Origin: Hydrogenimonas sp. | Lineage (GTDB): Bacteria > Campylobacterota > Campylobacteria > Campylobacterales > Hydrogenimonadaceae | Direction: 5' to 3' | DNA: 34,045 nt | Assembly (NCBI GenBank): GCA_015494675.1 | Contig: WGAW01000066.1 | Location: forward strand, 1 to 34,045 | Shown: positions 8,815 through 16,185 of the stretch, one piece after another | Layout of the letters: every line of letters begins with the position of its first letter | How positions within the stretch are numbered: the first letter of the stretch is position 1 | The notes under the pieces: model-generated | Seen by the model: the letters and a program-made list of their open reading frames with translations, nothing else | Told to the model about the DNA's origin: nothing | The model's database searches: none | Position numbers and translations under genes: made by a program

Positions 8815-9093
8815 TTAGGTGTTCAAAACCGAATTTTTACTGCCGAACGGAGAGTCTGTGGATGCAAGAGTCTCATCATTCAGCCATCCGCCGTCATTTA
8901 AGAGATACCCGAATTCGAAAGTTTCTCCTGCGGGAAGCACTTTGACTATGTAGAAGTCTCCGCTCTTTTTGCGCCTCATGGATTCCGGTTTCCAATCGTT
9001 CCAACTCCCCTTGATCTCGACCGAATCGAAATCTCCGTCTTCGAGAGTGAATGTTACCCACGCCTTTTTGCCTCTCTTCGTTATCTTGACCAT
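8815..9093 (-). CDS. Free-standing CBM48 / glycogen-binding module protein
   Basis: A 92-residue protein consisting almost entirely of a CBM48 (isoamylase N-terminal, AMPK-beta glycogen-binding-like) domain. Seen: VTFTLEDGDFDSVEIKGSWN, then WKPESMRRKKSGDFYIVKVL, FEFGYLLNDGGWLNDE and a short tail. The W-N-D-W motif near 31-34 and the aromatic FGYLLNDGGW stretch match the glucan-binding face of the family. The ATG at 9093 follows AGGAGGGGAG, a very strong ribosome site. It is the first gene after a promoter at 9169-9174 and is followed by the nucleotidyltransferase, two GH57 genes, galT and glgA. A role as a glucan-targeting or regulatory subunit for those enzymes is inference. No catalytic domain is attached and there is no signal peptide. 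Confidence 0.85.
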   Translation of the reverse strand: MVKITKRGKKAWVTFTLEDGDFDSVEIKGSWNDWKPESMRRKKSGDFYIVKVLPAGETFEFGYLLNDGGWLNDETLASTDSPFGSKNSVLNT

Positions 9094-9168
9094 CTCCCCT
9101 CCTTTTTCAACGGTACCTTTTGCAGCATCGAGTGTAAAAGCGGTTACGCCCGTACCCTACCCCGTTTT

Positions 9169-9174
9169 ATTATA
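9169..9174 (-). promoter_or_regulatory. Predicted sigma70 -10 box for the CBM48-to-glgA operon
   Basis: On the minus strand the sequence TTTGGTTATAATAAAA contains a perfect TATAAT preceded by TTTGG, the pattern of Campylobacterota housekeeping promoters, which rely on a T-rich upstream stretch more than a -35 box. The expected start site is near 9162, about 70 bases before the CBM48 ATG. It lies just after the pfkA stop, so the glucan genes can be transcribed separately from pfkA. Confidence 0.6.
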
Positions 9175-9201
9175 ACCAAATCTGCCGTCTTGCCGATCGG
9201 C

Positions 9202-10161
9202 TCAGTCGAGCCTGTTCAACATTCCAAGCAACTCCGGATCGATCCTATATCGATGTTCGACCACCTCTTCTATCTCCTTCATCCCGTACCGGCCGTTCTC
9301 TATCACCATAACTTTGTTCGAGTCGACCGATTGAAGAAGGTAATCTACCGCGCGCACCGTAAATTCGAACGCAAGCATACGGTCGTTGACCGTCGGGCTT
9401 CCACCGCGCTGAATATGGCCGAGTACCGTGACTCTGGTCTCCATCCCGATCTCATTTTCGAGCCAATGCGCTATATCGTTCGTCATCCCGGTGCCTTCGG
9501 AGACGATACATAGTATATAGCTCCTGCCCTCTTCGATCTCTCTTTTCAGATGCTCCCGCGCAACGCTCCTGTTGAAATCGGCCTCCGGTATGAGGCATAT
9601 TTCCGCACCGCTCGTTATGGCGGAGACCGCCGCTAGATACCCGCACTCGCGTCCCATCACCTCTACGACGAAAGCGCGGCTGAAAGTGGATGCGGTATCT
9701 CTGATCTTGTCGAGTGCATCGCGAATGACATTCAGCGCGGTATCAACCCCGATGCATGTGTCGGTGCCGTATATATCGTTGTCAATCGTTGTGGGAATAC
9801 CTACGAAGTTGAGCTCGAACTCTTCGCTCAGCCTCTCCATGGCCCGAAACGATCCGTCGCCGCCGAGCACGACAAGACCGGTTATACCGCTCTTTTTCAG
9901 ATTCTCGTATGCGATTTTCCTATATTCGTATTCGTAGAAACGCTTCGATCTGGAGGACCTGATTATCGCACCTCCCCTGTGGACTATGCCGGCCACATCT
10001 TTGTGTGTAGCTATAGCTATATCTCCGTCTATGAGCCCTTCGAGGCCGTTATATACAAAATAGGGGGTTTCGCCCTTTTCATACACATAGTCCACGAACT
10101 TCTTTATGGCCGGGTTCATACCCGGTGCATCCCCGCCCGAACAGATAATCGCAAGCGGCAT
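9202..10161 (-). CDS. pfkA: ATP-dependent 6-phosphofructokinase
   Basis: A 319-residue PfkA-type enzyme (E. coli PfkA has 320) that phosphorylates fructose-6-P to fructose-1,6-bisphosphate. Seen: GGDAPGMN at 9-16, GGDGSF at 100-105, PTTIDND at 123-129 with the catalytic Asp at 127 as in E. coli, EVMGRECGYLA near 168 and GHIQRGGSPT near 235. The Gly after GGD and the Thr-Thr before IDND fit the ATP-using rather than the pyrophosphate-using group. The frame extends to 10203, but the ATG at 10161 has AAGGAGAG five bases upstream and gives the family N-terminus MPLAIICSGGDAPG. Divergent from pyk with 65 bases between them. Pfk is absent from Campylobacter jejuni, so its presence with pgi and pyk implies a working glycolytic route here. 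Confidence 0.95.
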   Translation of the reverse strand: MPLAIICSGGDAPGMNPAIKKFVDYVYEKGETPYFVYNGLEGLIDGDIAIATHKDVAGIVHRGGAIIRSSRSKRFYEYEYRKIAYENLKKSGITGLVVLGGDGSFRAMERLSEEFELNFVGIPTTIDNDIYGTDTCIGVDTALNVIRDALDKIRDTASTFSRAFVVEVMGRECGYLAAVSAITSGAEICLIPEADFNRSVAREHLKREIEEGRSYILCIVSEGTGMTNDIAHWLENEIGMETRVTVLGHIQRGGSPTVNDRMLAFEFTVRAVDYLLQSVDSNKVMVIENGRYGMKEIEEVVEHRYRIDPELLGMLNRLD

Positions 10162-10189
10162 TCTCTCTCCTTTTCGATCGTAGAGGATG

Positions 10190-10195
10190 TATAAT
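10190..10195 (+). promoter_or_regulatory. Predicted -10 box for pyk
   Basis: GGATGTATAATGTTA contains a perfect TATAAT in the 65-base gap between the divergent pfkA and pyk starts. The expected start site near 10202 leaves a 25-base leader before the GTG at 10227, with AAGGAG at 10216-10221. The same stretch read on the other strand (TTGTTT, 17 bases, TTATAC) may serve pfkA, so the two promoters would overlap. Confidence 0.55.
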
Positions 10196-10226
10196 GTTAT
10201 CACATATTGGTAAACAAGGAGTTTCA

Positions 10227-11621
10227 GTGTACCCGAAAGTGAAGATAGTAGCCACCCTTGGCCCCTCGAGCAACACTCCGGATGCCATAGAGAGGCTTAT
10301 GGATGCCGGGGTGAACATATTCCGGCTCAACTTCTCCTACGGTACCCACGAGGAGCATCTAAAGAGCATTCGTACAATTCGCGATATCGCCGACAAAAAG
10401 GGGCGTCATATCGGTATACTACAGGATATCTGCGGCCCCAAGATAAGAATAAGGGGTCTGAAAAAGAGGCTTAAGGTTGGGCGGTCGGAGAGGATATTCA
10501 TGGCCAAAGAGCCGTCACAAAAAGCTTTTTCCATCACGCATCCCGAGCTTTTGGAGTCGTTCAGGGAGGGTGAAGATATATTTTTCGCGGACGGCACCGT
10601 ACACGCCCGAATCATCAAAAAGAGAGGCGATTCGATCGAACTCGAAATCCTGACCCCCGGGACGCTTGCCGAAGGCAAAGGGGTGAACCTGCCCGACAGC
10701 GAAATCTCCCTTAGCGCTTTGACGCAAAAAGACAGGGAGGATCTTCGCTTCGGCGCAAAAGCGGGAGTCGACTTCGTGGCAGTCTCTTTCGTAAGCTCCG
10801 CCGACGACCTGAATGAAGCTCGGCAGATCGTGAAAGAGGCCGGCGGAGATTCGTGGATTACGGCAAAGATAGAGAGAAAGAGCGCACTGGAGAGGATCGA
10901 CGAAATCATCGAAGCGAGCGACGCCGTAATGGTTGCACGAGGAGACCTGGGTGCGGAAGCCGGACTCTACAGGGTACCGCTCCTTCAAAAGGAGATAATC
11001 AGAAAGTGCAACATCGCGGCGAAACCGGTAATAACGGCAACGCAGATGCTGACATCCATGATAGGCTCCCCCTATCCTACCAGAGCGGAGGTCTCCGATA
11101 TCGCCAATGCGGTACTTGACGGTACCGACGCCGTGATGCTTTCGGACGAGACGGCCGTAGGCAGCTATCCGGAAAGAGCGGTAGGTGTCCTTAAAGATAC
11201 GATTCTTCAGACTCAGCACCTGTGCACTTCGCCGAAAGATGCGGATCCCAAGCCTGAAGAAGCGTTCTCTCACGCGGCCGTAGAGATGTCGAAGCTGATA
11301 CCTTGCGAATTTATCGCGGCGCTCACGCTCTCTGGATATACGGTGCGCCACCTGAGCAAATTCAGGCCGCAAAAGCCGATCTACTCCATAACGACCGACA
11401 GATGCCTGCTGAACAAGAGCTCTATGATCTGGGGCGTGCACGAGAGTGTAGCAATAGAGGAGTTCGAGAGCGAAAAGGAGCTTACGGCCAAATTTCTGAA
11501 ACAGACCGGCAAGAGGCCGTCGGCGTTCGTGATGGTGACCGGTTACCTCGGAGAGAAGATTTTCCAGGGCAAAAGCGTCCGCTACATAAACAGACGCGAT
11601 ATCGAGAATCAGCTGCCGTAG
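10227..11621 (+). CDS. pyk: Pyruvate kinase
   Basis: A 464-residue pyruvate kinase, converting phosphoenolpyruvate and ADP to pyruvate and ATP. Seen: KVKIVATLGPSSN at the start, FRLNFSYGTHEEH near 35, QDICGPKIRIRG near 67, the active-site ITAKIERKSAL near 210 holding the catalytic Lys and metal-binding Glu, VMVARGDLGAE near 235, KPVITATQMLTSM near 270 and DGTDAVMLSDETAVGSYP near 302, then the C-terminal regulatory domain. The frame runs upstream to an ATG at 10194, but that ATG sits inside the predicted -10 box; the GTG at 10227 has AAGGAG five bases ahead and gives the family N-terminus. The 3' end overlaps the convergent phosphorylase-like gene by 13 bases with no terminator between. Its divergence from pfkA suggests joint control of upper and lower glycolysis. 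Confidence 0.95.
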   Translation: MYPKVKIVATLGPSSNTPDAIERLMDAGVNIFRLNFSYGTHEEHLKSIRTIRDIADKKGRHIGILQDICGPKIRIRGLKKRLKVGRSERIFMAKEPSQKAFSITHPELLESFREGEDIFFADGTVHARIIKKRGDSIELEILTPGTLAEGKGVNLPDSEISLSALTQKDREDLRFGAKAGVDFVAVSFVSSADDLNEARQIVKEAGGDSWITAKIERKSALERIDEIIEASDAVMVARGDLGAEAGLYRVPLLQKEIIRKCNIAAKPVITATQMLTSMIGSPYPTRAEVSDIANAVLDGTDAVMLSDETAVGSYPERAVGVLKDTILQTQHLCTSPKDADPKPEEAFSHAAVEMSKLIPCEFIAALTLSGYTVRHLSKFRPQKPIYSITTDRCLLNKSSMIWGVHESVAIEEFESEKELTAKFLKQTGKRPSAFVMVTGYLGEKIFQGKSVRYINRRDIENQLP

Positions 11622-13255
11622 TCGTATAGCTTCTCGTAATACTCCTCCACCATTCTGGAGGAGCTGAAGTAGGCGATGATGTCGTTCATTCCGTTTTTGG
11701 CTATATCGAGCCACCCCTTTTCGTTCTCGTAATACATCGGAATTATCACATCTTCGAGTTTTTGCATCATCGCAAGGTAGTCGAGGCGGTCTATCTCTTC
11801 GACGGGCAGTGACGGGTCGGCGTGGGGTATCGTAAAGGAGTTGACCCCGTCTTTTTGGAACTCCGCATGCCAGCCGTCGTCGACGGAGAAGTGTATGGAG
11901 GCGTTTACACCCGCACTCATTCCGCTCGTACCGCTAGCTTCGCGCCCCCATCTCGGGGTGTTGAGCCACAGATCGCTCCCCTGCTTCAGAAGTTTCGAAA
12001 GTCGAAGTTCGTAGCCGACAAGAACGGCCACATTTTTGAACTCTCTGCTCATCAGAACTAGGTCGTTAAACATCTGAATGGCCCTATAGTCGAGCGGATA
12101 CGGTTTTCCGGCCCAAATTATCTGCACAGGTCTCTCGCTGTCGGCGATCAATCTTCTAAATCTCTCCATATCGTATATGAGCAGACCGGGGCGCTTGTAC
12201 TCGGCAAACCTTCTGGCCCAGACGATCGTAAGCACATCGGGATCGAAAAGCTTTCCGGTCTGGTGGGCAACCTCTTCGAAAAGTATATGCTTCAGATGCT
12301 TCTTTCGCCCGACCAGCTGATAGTCCTCATGCTCCTGCATCCAGCTCAGAAGCTGTTTGTCGGCCCAGTATCGCATGTTCTGTGCATTGGTTATGCTGAT
12401 AATCTCGCACCTTCCGCCGATACCCTTCCACATCTCGTTGGCCACCTTTTCATGTATCTTCGACACGGCATTGGCACGCTTCGAGGTTTTCAGGGCTCCG
12501 ACCGTCAGCGAGAAGCTCCTGTCGTAATAGTCGATCTTCTCCGCGATCTCCTCTTTTGAAAAACCGTTGAAAAAGCCCATCCGCTCCAGAAGCTCCACAT
12601 CGTGCTCTTCGTTACCGGCCATCTCGGGCGTATGGGTCGTAAATACCACACGCTTTTTCAGCTCCTCCAGAGCAGGATACTTTTTCATGAGTTCGAAAAC
12701 GAGCGGCAGCGAGTGCCCCTCGTTCATATGGTAGACATCTATATCGACCCCCATCGCCTCGAGCACCCTCACTCCCCCGATACCCAGCACGATCTCCTGG
12801 GCTATGCGTGTCTCTTCGTTGGCATCGTACAGTTTGTGCGTGATTGTACGTGAGAGATGGTCGTTTTCGAAGCAGTCTGTAGAGAGGAGGATCACCGGTG
12901 CGGTATCGAATGTCGAGGCGGGCAGCAGATAGGCTTTGACGACCACCGGTTTTCCGTTTATCGACACCTCTACCTTTATACCCGTCTCTTCTATGAAATA
13001 GTAGAACTTTCGCCGATACTCAATCTTCAGTGTGTTGTCCTCGTGGCGCCCCTGGTCGTAATAGCCGTAGCTCCAGAGTATTCCCACCCCCAACGTATGT
13101 TGCCGTCTGTCGTTCGCGCTGCGCATGTGCGAACCGGCCAGGAAGCCGAGACCGCCGGAATATGTCTTAAGTGCCTGGTCGATGGCGAACTCCATCGAAA
13201 AGTAGGCCACTTTCGTCTTATATTTCTCGTCTATCTTATAAGGAAAAAGATCCAT
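11609..13255 (-). CDS. Short GT35 alpha-glucan phosphorylase-like protein lacking the PLP lysine
   Basis: A 548-residue protein of the short bacterial GT35 branch (classical enzymes have about 800). The family releases glucose-1-P from glucan with phosphate, using PLP bound to a Lys. Seen, numbered from the ATG at 13255: KTYSGGLGFLAGSHMRSA near 30, HMNEGHSLP near 176, THTPEMAGNEE near 207, VWARRFAEYKRPGLL near 345 (the family R-x-x-E-Y-K-R phosphate/glucan region) and GREASGTSGMSAGVN near 437. In that last motif related enzymes read GTSGMKA or GTGNMK. Here the Lys position is Ser 447 (codon AGT on the minus strand, 11915-11917). The frame begins at a TTG (13264) overlapping the pgi stop, but the ATG at 13255 has AAGGG nine bases upstream. 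Either it is inactive as a phosphorylase, works without PLP, or uses another Lys. Family membership is clear, activity is not. Confidence 0.82.
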   Translation of the reverse strand: MDLFPYKIDEKYKTKVAYFSMEFAIDQALKTYSGGLGFLAGSHMRSANDRRQHTLGVGILWSYGYYDQGRHEDNTLKIEYRRKFYYFIEETGIKVEVSINGKPVVVKAYLLPASTFDTAPVILLSTDCFENDHLSRTITHKLYDANEETRIAQEIVLGIGGVRVLEAMGVDIDVYHMNEGHSLPLVFELMKKYPALEELKKRVVFTTHTPEMAGNEEHDVELLERMGFFNGFSKEEIAEKIDYYDRSFSLTVGALKTSKRANAVSKIHEKVANEMWKGIGGRCEIISITNAQNMRYWADKQLLSWMQEHEDYQLVGRKKHLKHILFEEVAHQTGKLFDPDVLTIVWARRFAEYKRPGLLIYDMERFRRLIADSERPVQIIWAGKPYPLDYRAIQMFNDLVLMSREFKNVAVLVGYELRLSKLLKQGSDLWLNTPRWGREASGTSGMSAGVNASIHFSVDDGWHAEFQKDGVNSFTIPHADPSLPVEEIDRLDYLAMMQKLEDVIIPMYYENEKGWLDIAKNGMNDIIAYFSSSRMVEEYYEKLYDYGS

Positions 13256-13260
13256 CCGTT

Positions 13261-14520
13261 TCAACCCTTTTCAAATTTTTTCGCCAAAATCCGCTTACCG
13301 GTCTCAACCCCCGGTTGATCGTATGTGTTTATATGGAGCATAGCACCGGTCAGCGATGTTAGAAGCTCGTAATATAGAATGAGCTCCCCGACACTCCGCT
13401 CGTCGGTTCTGCTCAGAGTTATGGAGTCTATCGGGACACCTTCGCCGGTCAAACTCTCCATCGTCGCGTCACACTCCGCGTTTATCAACTCATTGAAGGT
13501 ATGGCCGTTTACATAGTCGCTCTTCTCTATATGTTCAAGTCCAATATCGGGTATTTTCAATCTTTTTTCAAAATCCTCCACTTTTATGAAGGTGACGCTT
13601 TTGTCACGGGGGCCCTGCATGATAAGTTGAAGAAACGAGTGCTGATCCACAGGGCCGATATGTCCTACAGGCGTAGGTCCGACACGGTTCCCGCAGCGGT
13701 CGATCTTTCCGAGCGATTCACCCCAAAGCTGTACGTACCATTTCGTGAAATCCTCCAGCCGGGAGGCGTAGGCGAACATTACGTTTATACGGTACTCTCT
13801 CCAGTTGCTCGCTATAAAAGCGGCTTTGAGAAGAAGGTGCTCCTCCTGTGCCCCGAAAAATCTCTCCACCATCGCCGACGCCCCGGAAAGAAGGGAGCGC
13901 GTGTCGTAGCCGGCCAATGTGAGCGGTACTATGCCTACACTGCTTAGAACAGAGAAGCGGCCTCCCACATTGTGGGGGATCGTGTAAGCCTTCAGACCGT
14001 GGCGGTCTACAAAGTGGCATAAAGGGGAACCCTCGTCCGTTATCGCTATAACCCGCTCTTTGTCCTCTCCGCTCAGATCCAGAGCGAACCTCTCGATAGC
14101 GGCTTTGAAGATGGAGATGGTCTCGACGGTCGTGCCCGATTTCGAAATTACTATAAAGAGGGTCTTCTCCTTCTGCAGCGTATCGAACTTCTCTTCTATA
14201 TCCACCGGGTCGGGATTCTCCAGAAAGATGAGTCTCTTCGCATCCGGATACCTGTATCTTAGAGTCGAATCTACCGCCTTCGCGCCCAGCGACGAGCCCC
14301 CTATCCCTATGACCGCTATCGTGTCGCAATTTTGCATCAGGTCGCTCGATGTCGCGTACGCCTCCACTTCACTGACGATTAGCTCCGAATCGAGAGGAAG
14401 GTTGTAGTAACCGACAATACCCTTTTCTCTTTCGTAAACGAGGTTTCCGAAAGCCTCCGCCATCAATTCGTTCGCTTCTTCATCGGCACTCCAGCCGAAG
14501 TTGTGGTCGTAGGTAATCAT
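13261..14520 (-). CDS. pgi: Glucose-6-phosphate isomerase, short form
   Basis: A 419-residue phosphoglucose isomerase, interconverting glucose-6-P and fructose-6-P in the cytoplasm. It is shorter than the roughly 550-residue E. coli enzyme but matches the short bacterial form. Seen: IGIGGSSLGAKA near 71, SKSGTTVET at 126-134 (sugar phosphate loop), NVGGRFSVLSSVG near 184, WGESLGK with the catalytic Glu at 268, GPVDQHSFLQL with His 294, and YDQPGVETGK ending in the active-site Lys 409. The ATG has AAAGGA six bases upstream, starting right at the stop of pgm 13 bases away. It sits between pgm and the phosphorylase-like gene, so the three genes carry glucan-derived glucose-1-P through glucose-6-P to fructose-6-P for Pfk. 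Confidence 0.95.
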   Translation of the reverse strand: MITYDHNFGWSADEEANELMAEAFGNLVYEREKGIVGYYNLPLDSELIVSEVEAYATSSDLMQNCDTIAVIGIGGSSLGAKAVDSTLRYRYPDAKRLIFLENPDPVDIEEKFDTLQKEKTLFIVISKSGTTVETISIFKAAIERFALDLSGEDKERVIAITDEGSPLCHFVDRHGLKAYTIPHNVGGRFSVLSSVGIVPLTLAGYDTRSLLSGASAMVERFFGAQEEHLLLKAAFIASNWREYRINVMFAYASRLEDFTKWYVQLWGESLGKIDRCGNRVGPTPVGHIGPVDQHSFLQLIMQGPRDKSVTFIKVEDFEKRLKIPDIGLEHIEKSDYVNGHTFNELINAECDATMESLTGEGVPIDSITLSRTDERSVGELILYYELLTSLTGAMLHINTYDQPGVETGKRILAKKFEKG

Positions 14521-14533
14521 CGTCGATCCTTTT

Positions 14534-16171
14534 TCACTTTTGTGTCGATAGAGACGACACTATCCGCCCGGCATCTTCCAAAAGCTCTTCGAGATGCTCC
14601 CGGGAGCGGAAGCTTTCGGCATATATTTTATAGATATCTTCCGTTCCCGACGGCCTCATGGCCATCCATCCGTTTTCCGTCACGATCTTTACCCCGCCTA
14701 TCGAGGCACCGTTTCCGGGAGCCCTGGTGTAGATTTTCTCTATCCTTTCACCGGCGAGGTCAGTGAGTCTCAACTCCTTTTCATCCAGCTTTTTGAGCCT
14801 CTTCTTGAGCTCCTGCGTAGCGGGAGCGTCTATGCGTCTATAATACGCTTTTCCGAATTCGTTTTCAAAATCGGCATATATCTCGGCCGGGTCCCTGCCC
14901 GTAACGGCCTTTATCTCGGCTGCAAGAAGGTTCATGATTATGCCGTCTTTGTCCGTCGTCCAGACGGATGAATCGAATCTCAAAAACGAAGCACCCGCAC
15001 TCTCCTCTCCGCCGAAACCGAGCCACCCCTCGAAGAGGCCCTCGGCGAACCATTTGAAACCTACCGGCACCTCGTAAACCTCCCTTTTCAAACTTGCGGC
15101 TATGCGATCTATCATCGAGCTGCTTACAAGCGTCTTGCCTATCTTGAGATGCCGTGCCCATTTGCGGTGTTTGAAGAGATACCAGATAGCGACGCATAGA
15201 TAGTGGTTGGGGTTCATCAGCCCCCCTACCGGTGTGACTATGCCGTGCCTGTCGGCATCGGTATCGTTTCCGAACGCCAGATCGTAACTATCTTTTAGCC
15301 TGACGAGAGAGGCCATCGCCCATGCGGATGAACAGTCCATCCTTATTTTACCGTCACGGTCAAGCGTCATGAACGAAAAGGTCGGATCCACATAAGGGTT
15401 TACGATCTCGATATCGAGCCCGTAGATTTCGTTTATCTTTCTGTATACCCCGATCGCGGATCCTCCAAGCGGATCGGCCGCCAGTTTCAGGCCGGACATC
15501 TTTATACTTCCCATATCCACGATATCGGCCAGAGCCTCAACATACGGAGTTACAAAGTCGTACTCCTTCACGGAGGGCGAGCATAAGGCGGCTTCGTAAT
15601 CTACCCTCTTAACACCCTTCATACCGTTTTCGATGATTCGGTTCGCACGCTTCTCTATCTCTTTGGTTATCTCGGTCTCCGCCGGGCCGCCGTTAGGGGG
15701 GTTGTATTTGAACCCCCCATCCTCCGGCGGATTGTGCGAAGGCGTTATAACTATACCGTCGGAGATCTTTGTACTGCGTTCGTTTTGCTGCAAAATGGCA
15801 AACGAGACAAGAGGCGTAGGGGTATATTCACCGTTTTCCGCTATACGAAGCTCAATGCCGTTTGCGGCCAGAACACGAATGGCGCTCATCTGTGCGGGGG
15901 TGGAGAGAGCGTGCGTATCTATTCCGATAAAGAGGGGGCCGCCGATATCGTGCCTCTTTCTGTAATCGCATACGGATCGGGAGACGGCCGCCACATGGGT
16001 CTCGTTGAAGCTCTTTTTCAGAGAGCTACCGCGGTGTCCGGATGTACCGAAAACCACCCTCTCGCTCTCTTTCGCCGGATCCGGTTTCAGTTCGTAGTAT
16101 GCCGAAACCAGGGCGGGAATATCTACAAGATCACTCTTCGGCACGGGTTTACCGGCAAGCGGATGGGGCAT
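14534..16171 (-). CDS. pgm: Phosphoglucomutase (alpha-D-glucose-specific, E. coli Pgm type)
   Basis: A 545-residue phosphoglucomutase, close in length and order to E. coli Pgm (546), interconverting glucose-1-P and glucose-6-P. Seen: FGTSGHRGSSLKKSFNE near 41, the phospho-serine loop ITPSHNPPEDGG with Ser 145, the metal loop GNDTDADRHG near 300, the sugar-binding loop GFGGEESAGASF near 390 and the phosphate-binding MRPSGTEDIYKIY near 517. All catalytic residues are present, in contrast to the degenerate mutase domain in the nucleotidyltransferase fusion at 6205. The frame opens at a TTG (16189) overlapping the previous stop, but the ATG at 16171 has AAGGA six bases upstream and gives the E. 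coli-like N-terminus. Same operon as the EI24-type gene upstream and pgi downstream. Confidence 0.95.
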   Translation of the reverse strand: MPHPLAGKPVPKSDLVDIPALVSAYYELKPDPAKESERVVFGTSGHRGSSLKKSFNETHVAAVSRSVCDYRKRHDIGGPLFIGIDTHALSTPAQMSAIRVLAANGIELRIAENGEYTPTPLVSFAILQQNERSTKISDGIVITPSHNPPEDGGFKYNPPNGGPAETEITKEIEKRANRIIENGMKGVKRVDYEAALCSPSVKEYDFVTPYVEALADIVDMGSIKMSGLKLAADPLGGSAIGVYRKINEIYGLDIEIVNPYVDPTFSFMTLDRDGKIRMDCSSAWAMASLVRLKDSYDLAFGNDTDADRHGIVTPVGGLMNPNHYLCVAIWYLFKHRKWARHLKIGKTLVSSSMIDRIAASLKREVYEVPVGFKWFAEGLFEGWLGFGGEESAGASFLRFDSSVWTTDKDGIIMNLLAAEIKAVTGRDPAEIYADFENEFGKAYYRRIDAPATQELKKRLKKLDEKELRLTDLAGERIEKIYTRAPGNGASIGGVKIVTENGWMAMRPSGTEDIYKIYAESFRSREHLEELLEDAGRIVSSLSTQK

Positions 16172-16185
16172 GGAAGATCCTTTTT

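Noticed and set aside
10515..11714. 399-codon open frame on the minus strand opposite pyk
   Set aside because: Fully antisense to a clear pyruvate kinase; composition is that of a mirrored frame, no motif, no ribosome site.
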